DNA of 64,000 bases, taken from contig DTUF01000043.1 of the NCBI GenBank assembly GCA_012964335.1, positions 1-64,000 on the forward strand, given 5' to 3'. Numbering within the stretch: position 1 is the stretch's first letter; every line of letters starts with the position of its first letter. A program made the translations under genes and the position numbers. This document shows positions 62,472-64,000 of the stretch, one piece after another. The notes below the pieces were generated by a model. It was not told the origin of the DNA and ran no database searches. It saw only the letters and a program-made list of their open reading frames with translations. This DNA is from Candidatus Poseidoniales archaeon (GTDB lineage: Archaea; Thermoplasmatota; Poseidoniia; Poseidoniales; Thalassarchaeaceae).

Positions 62472-63353
62472 ATGACTCTTGTTGATGGGCAGTGGAATGG
62501 CCCTATTTTAGACAACCATTTTCACTTAGATAGAGTTGGACGTTATCTTGATGCTGCGGCTGATTTTCAGCGTGTTGGCGGTACCGATTTAGTATTAGTT
62601 CACAAGCCAGATTTTGACAACCTACCAAATAATGTGGAGGATGTACGAAAGGCATACCAAGACACTGTAGCAATGGCTGAGCAAGTTCGCTTGGAATGTG
62701 ATTTGAGAGTTCGGGTCGTACTCGGGCCTCACCCTGCTGCATGGGTTCATCAGTGTGCATCGTTAGGTAATGAAGAATCGAATGAATTACATCTTCAAGC
62801 GGTTGAATTAGCAATTGAATTTTGTGAAGAAAATTTGGCGGTTGGAGTTGGTGAAGTAGGTCGCCCTCACTGGGATGTGGGTGATGAAGTATTAGATCAG
62901 GCTGATGAGATTTTGATTGAAGTTCTTTCAATGTGTAAAAGGGCAAATGTTCCTGCTCAACTCCATCTCGACGCAAATGGTGAAAAAACTAACCGTGAAA
63001 TTGCTAATATTTGTGACCATGTAGGTTTCCCAAGGTTCGGTGCAATTCACCATCATGCGGATGCAGATATCAGTAAAAATTTCACCCATGGCTTGACTTC
63101 TTCTGTAGTGGTTGGACGTGATTCAATCAAGGATATTTCTGATACAATATGGCAAAATGAAGGTGGGTTCCTAATGGAAACTGATTACATGGATGACCCA
63201 CGTAGGCCTGGAGCAGTACTTGGTCCAAAGACGGTGCCTCGAAGAACCCAAGCTCTTGCAACTTCTCTTATCGGCAGAGGATTGGATGCAGAAGCGGTGT
63301 TGAGTGCAATCCATATTGACCTGCCTGAGGCATTGTATGGCGAATATGAATGA
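62472..63353 (+). CDS. TatD-related metal-dependent hydrolase
   Basis: 293 residues. PILDNHFHLDRVGRYLDAAA carries the H-x-H metal motif; VVLGPHPAAWVHQ, AVGVGEVGRPHWDV (E ligand), QLHLDANGEKT and AIHHHADADIS (His ligands), and FLMETDYMDDPRRPGAVLGP (Asp ligand) follow the TIM-barrel order of the archaeal TatD-like/COG1831 group. It probably hydrolyses phosphoester or amide bonds; DNA or a small molecule substrate is possible. ATG 62472 is 9 bases after the TBP-like stop. Confidence 0.82.
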   Translation: MTLVDGQWNGPILDNHFHLDRVGRYLDAAADFQRVGGTDLVLVHKPDFDNLPNNVEDVRKAYQDTVAMAEQVRLECDLRVRVVLGPHPAAWVHQCASLGNEESNELHLQAVELAIEFCEENLAVGVGEVGRPHWDVGDEVLDQADEILIEVLSMCKRANVPAQLHLDANGEKTNREIANICDHVGFPRFGAIHHHADADISKNFTHGLTSSVVVGRDSIKDISDTIWQNEGGFLMETDYMDDPRRPGAVLGPKTVPRRTQALATSLIGRGLDAEAVLSAIHIDLPEALYGEYE

Positions 63354-63618
63354 AGTCGTATCAAGTCAGCAATATTAGTCCAATTTGAGTTTCTATTGAA
63401 CATGTTTTGTCTAATTTGTCTATTCTGGCCTACTTTCACTTTGGTTTTTCCCGACCTACGGTCGGAATTTTGATAATTGTACTCAAATGAGGGGGTATTG
63501 AGCACATTTTTGGGATAATTACATCCCTTCGTGAATGACGCTGTTGTCTCACAGAGTAGGCAAAGGTCTTGAAGGCGACTTCGCCGGCGAACCGATGTTG
63601 GTAGGAACAGGTGCTTTT
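63354..63618. other. Intergenic region with hairpins before fabI
   Basis: About 265 bases. CCGACC (63451-63456), TAC, GGTCGG (63460-63465) form a 6-bp hairpin followed by AATTTTG, a possible terminator for the upstream operon. GGGAT/ATCCC flanks the AT-rich AATTAC (63513-63528) and could be a promoter element. GGCGA/TCGCC (63574-63585) is a leader hairpin ahead of fabI. No coding frame is seen. Confidence 0.5.
63451..63471 (+). terminator. Possible terminator of the acyl-CoA dehydrogenase-TatD operon
   Basis: Perfect 6-bp hairpin CCGACC-TAC-GGTCGG followed by AATTTT, about 100 bases past the TatD-like stop. The short T-run makes termination plausible but not certain. Confidence 0.45.
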
Positions 63619-64000
63619 ATGTTGGAACTAAAGGGAAAAACTGCACTAGTATTTGGAGTGGCAAGCGAAGATAGCATTGCGTGGGCTATATGCGAGCAAT
63701 TATCAGCAGCAGGATGTAAGTTAATTCTTGGTTTTCAGAAGCGATTTATGAGCCGTGTATTTCAATTGAAAGAGAAATTAGATGGTATTGAAGCATTTTA
63801 CCCAATTGATGTTGAAACCAATGAATTGACAGCCGAATTTTTCACAGAGTGGCAAAATGCCAACCCAGGTGCAAAAGCAGATATTGTCATTCATGCTATC
63901 GGATTTGCCCCACAACCATGTTTTGACCGACCAGTGTTGTTCGTTGAAAATGAGCCGATGAACACTGCTATGACAATCAGCGCTCATTCACTACAAAGAG
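63619..64000 (+). CDS. fabI: Enoyl-[acyl-carrier-protein] reductase, FabI type (3' end outside window)
   Basis: 127 codons visible, open to the right edge. Start ATG 63619; an in-frame ATG at 63595 would add 8 residues (MLVGTGAF) not typical of the family. MLELKGKTALVFGVASEDSI followed by AWAICEQLSAAGCKLILGFQ is the FabI Rossmann start with the G-x-A-x4-S-I-A-W pattern, and DIVIHAIGFAPQ is the NAD-binding strand. FabI reduces enoyl-ACP in bacterial fatty acid synthesis, an unusual enzyme for an archaeon. The active-site Tyr-x6-Lys lies beyond the window. Leader contains a GGCGA/TCGCC hairpin. Confidence 0.87.
   Translation, partial: MLELKGKTALVFGVASEDSIAWAICEQLSAAGCKLILGFQKRFMSRVFQLKEKLDGIEAFYPIDVETNELTAEFFTEWQNANPGAKADIVIHAIGFAPQPCFDRPVLFVENEPMNTAMTISAHSLQR

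Noticed and set aside
1-64000. CRISPR arrays, insertion sequences, prophage, tRNA or rRNA genes
   Set aside because: No regularly spaced direct repeats, transposase or integrase motifs, or tRNA/rRNA signatures were seen anywhere in the window.

Overview
The window looks like a chromosomal segment of a marine planktonic euryarchaeon, most probably Marine Group II (Candidatus Poseidoniia). That assignment is inferred from gene content, not from a marker RNA. Archaeal information-processing genes are present: Cdc6/Orc1, a two-domain CDC48 ATPase, chromosomal protein MC1, aspartate carbamoyltransferase with a separate regulatory chain, archaeal phosphopantetheine adenylyltransferase, TtuA/NcsA-type tRNA thiolase, TATA-like boxes and near-leaderless starts. 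They sit beside bacterial-looking metabolism: FabI, GlpX, acyl-CoA dehydrogenase, biotin carboxylase and a three-gene succinate dehydrogenase. Several very large secreted, membrane-anchored proteins are typical of a particle-attached or heterotrophic marine archaeon. Genes are densely packed, often overlap by 1-4 bases, and use ATG, GTG and TTG starts. I see no tRNA or rRNA genes, CRISPR arrays or insertion sequences.

Layout. 1-6.3 kb (minus): a cut-off zinc-finger protein, a membrane/helical protein, a 935-residue surface protein and a sugar-1-/7-phosphate-type GHMP kinase. 6.4-8.2 kb (plus): pyrB-pyrI and a DCC-family redox protein. 8.2-13.3 kb: a tRNA thiolase, then a plus-strand set of a Roadblock protein, a 1071-residue Roadblock-plus-coiled-coil protein and a small membrane protein. 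13.3-20.2 kb (minus): CDC48, a PRC-barrel protein, and a DUF4350/DUF58/polytopic-membrane operon. 20.3-26.3 kb: aldehyde dehydrogenase, a tiny zinc ribbon, a B3/B4 protein and sdhCAB. 26.4-32.5 kb (minus): MC1 with a strong terminator, a stand-alone Lrp sensor domain and a 1750-residue exoprotein. 32.6-38.3 kb: macro-domain protein, a geranylgeranyl-reductase-like flavoprotein, moaE-moaC-glpX, class I aldolase and small zinc and winged-helix proteins. 38.6-46.7 kb: an 881-residue HTH protein, an unidentified structured RNA, a two-domain CoA-biosynthesis fusion, a glycosyltransferase, Cdc6 with a possible origin, and RNase Z. 46.9-64 kb: a CysJ-like reductase, biotin carboxylase, a degenerate translation-GTPase-like protein, a thioesterase, a ThiI-like PP-loop protein, a 1949-residue surface protein, and an operon of acyl-CoA dehydrogenase, an unknown protein, a TBP-fold-like protein and a TatD-type hydrolase. 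The window ends inside fabI.

The most unusual elements are: (i) a ~284-nt, GC-rich RNA at 41274-41557 with its own TATA-like box, a 15-position terminal stem and a 3' U-tract, in which I find none of the RNase P or SRP signature motifs; (ii) a recurring short perfect hairpin near the predicted transcript 5' end, followed by a ribosome-binding site and a start codon, at many unrelated genes; (iii) a TBP-like protein inside a metabolic operon; and (iv) a translation-GTPase-like protein that has lost its P-loop.
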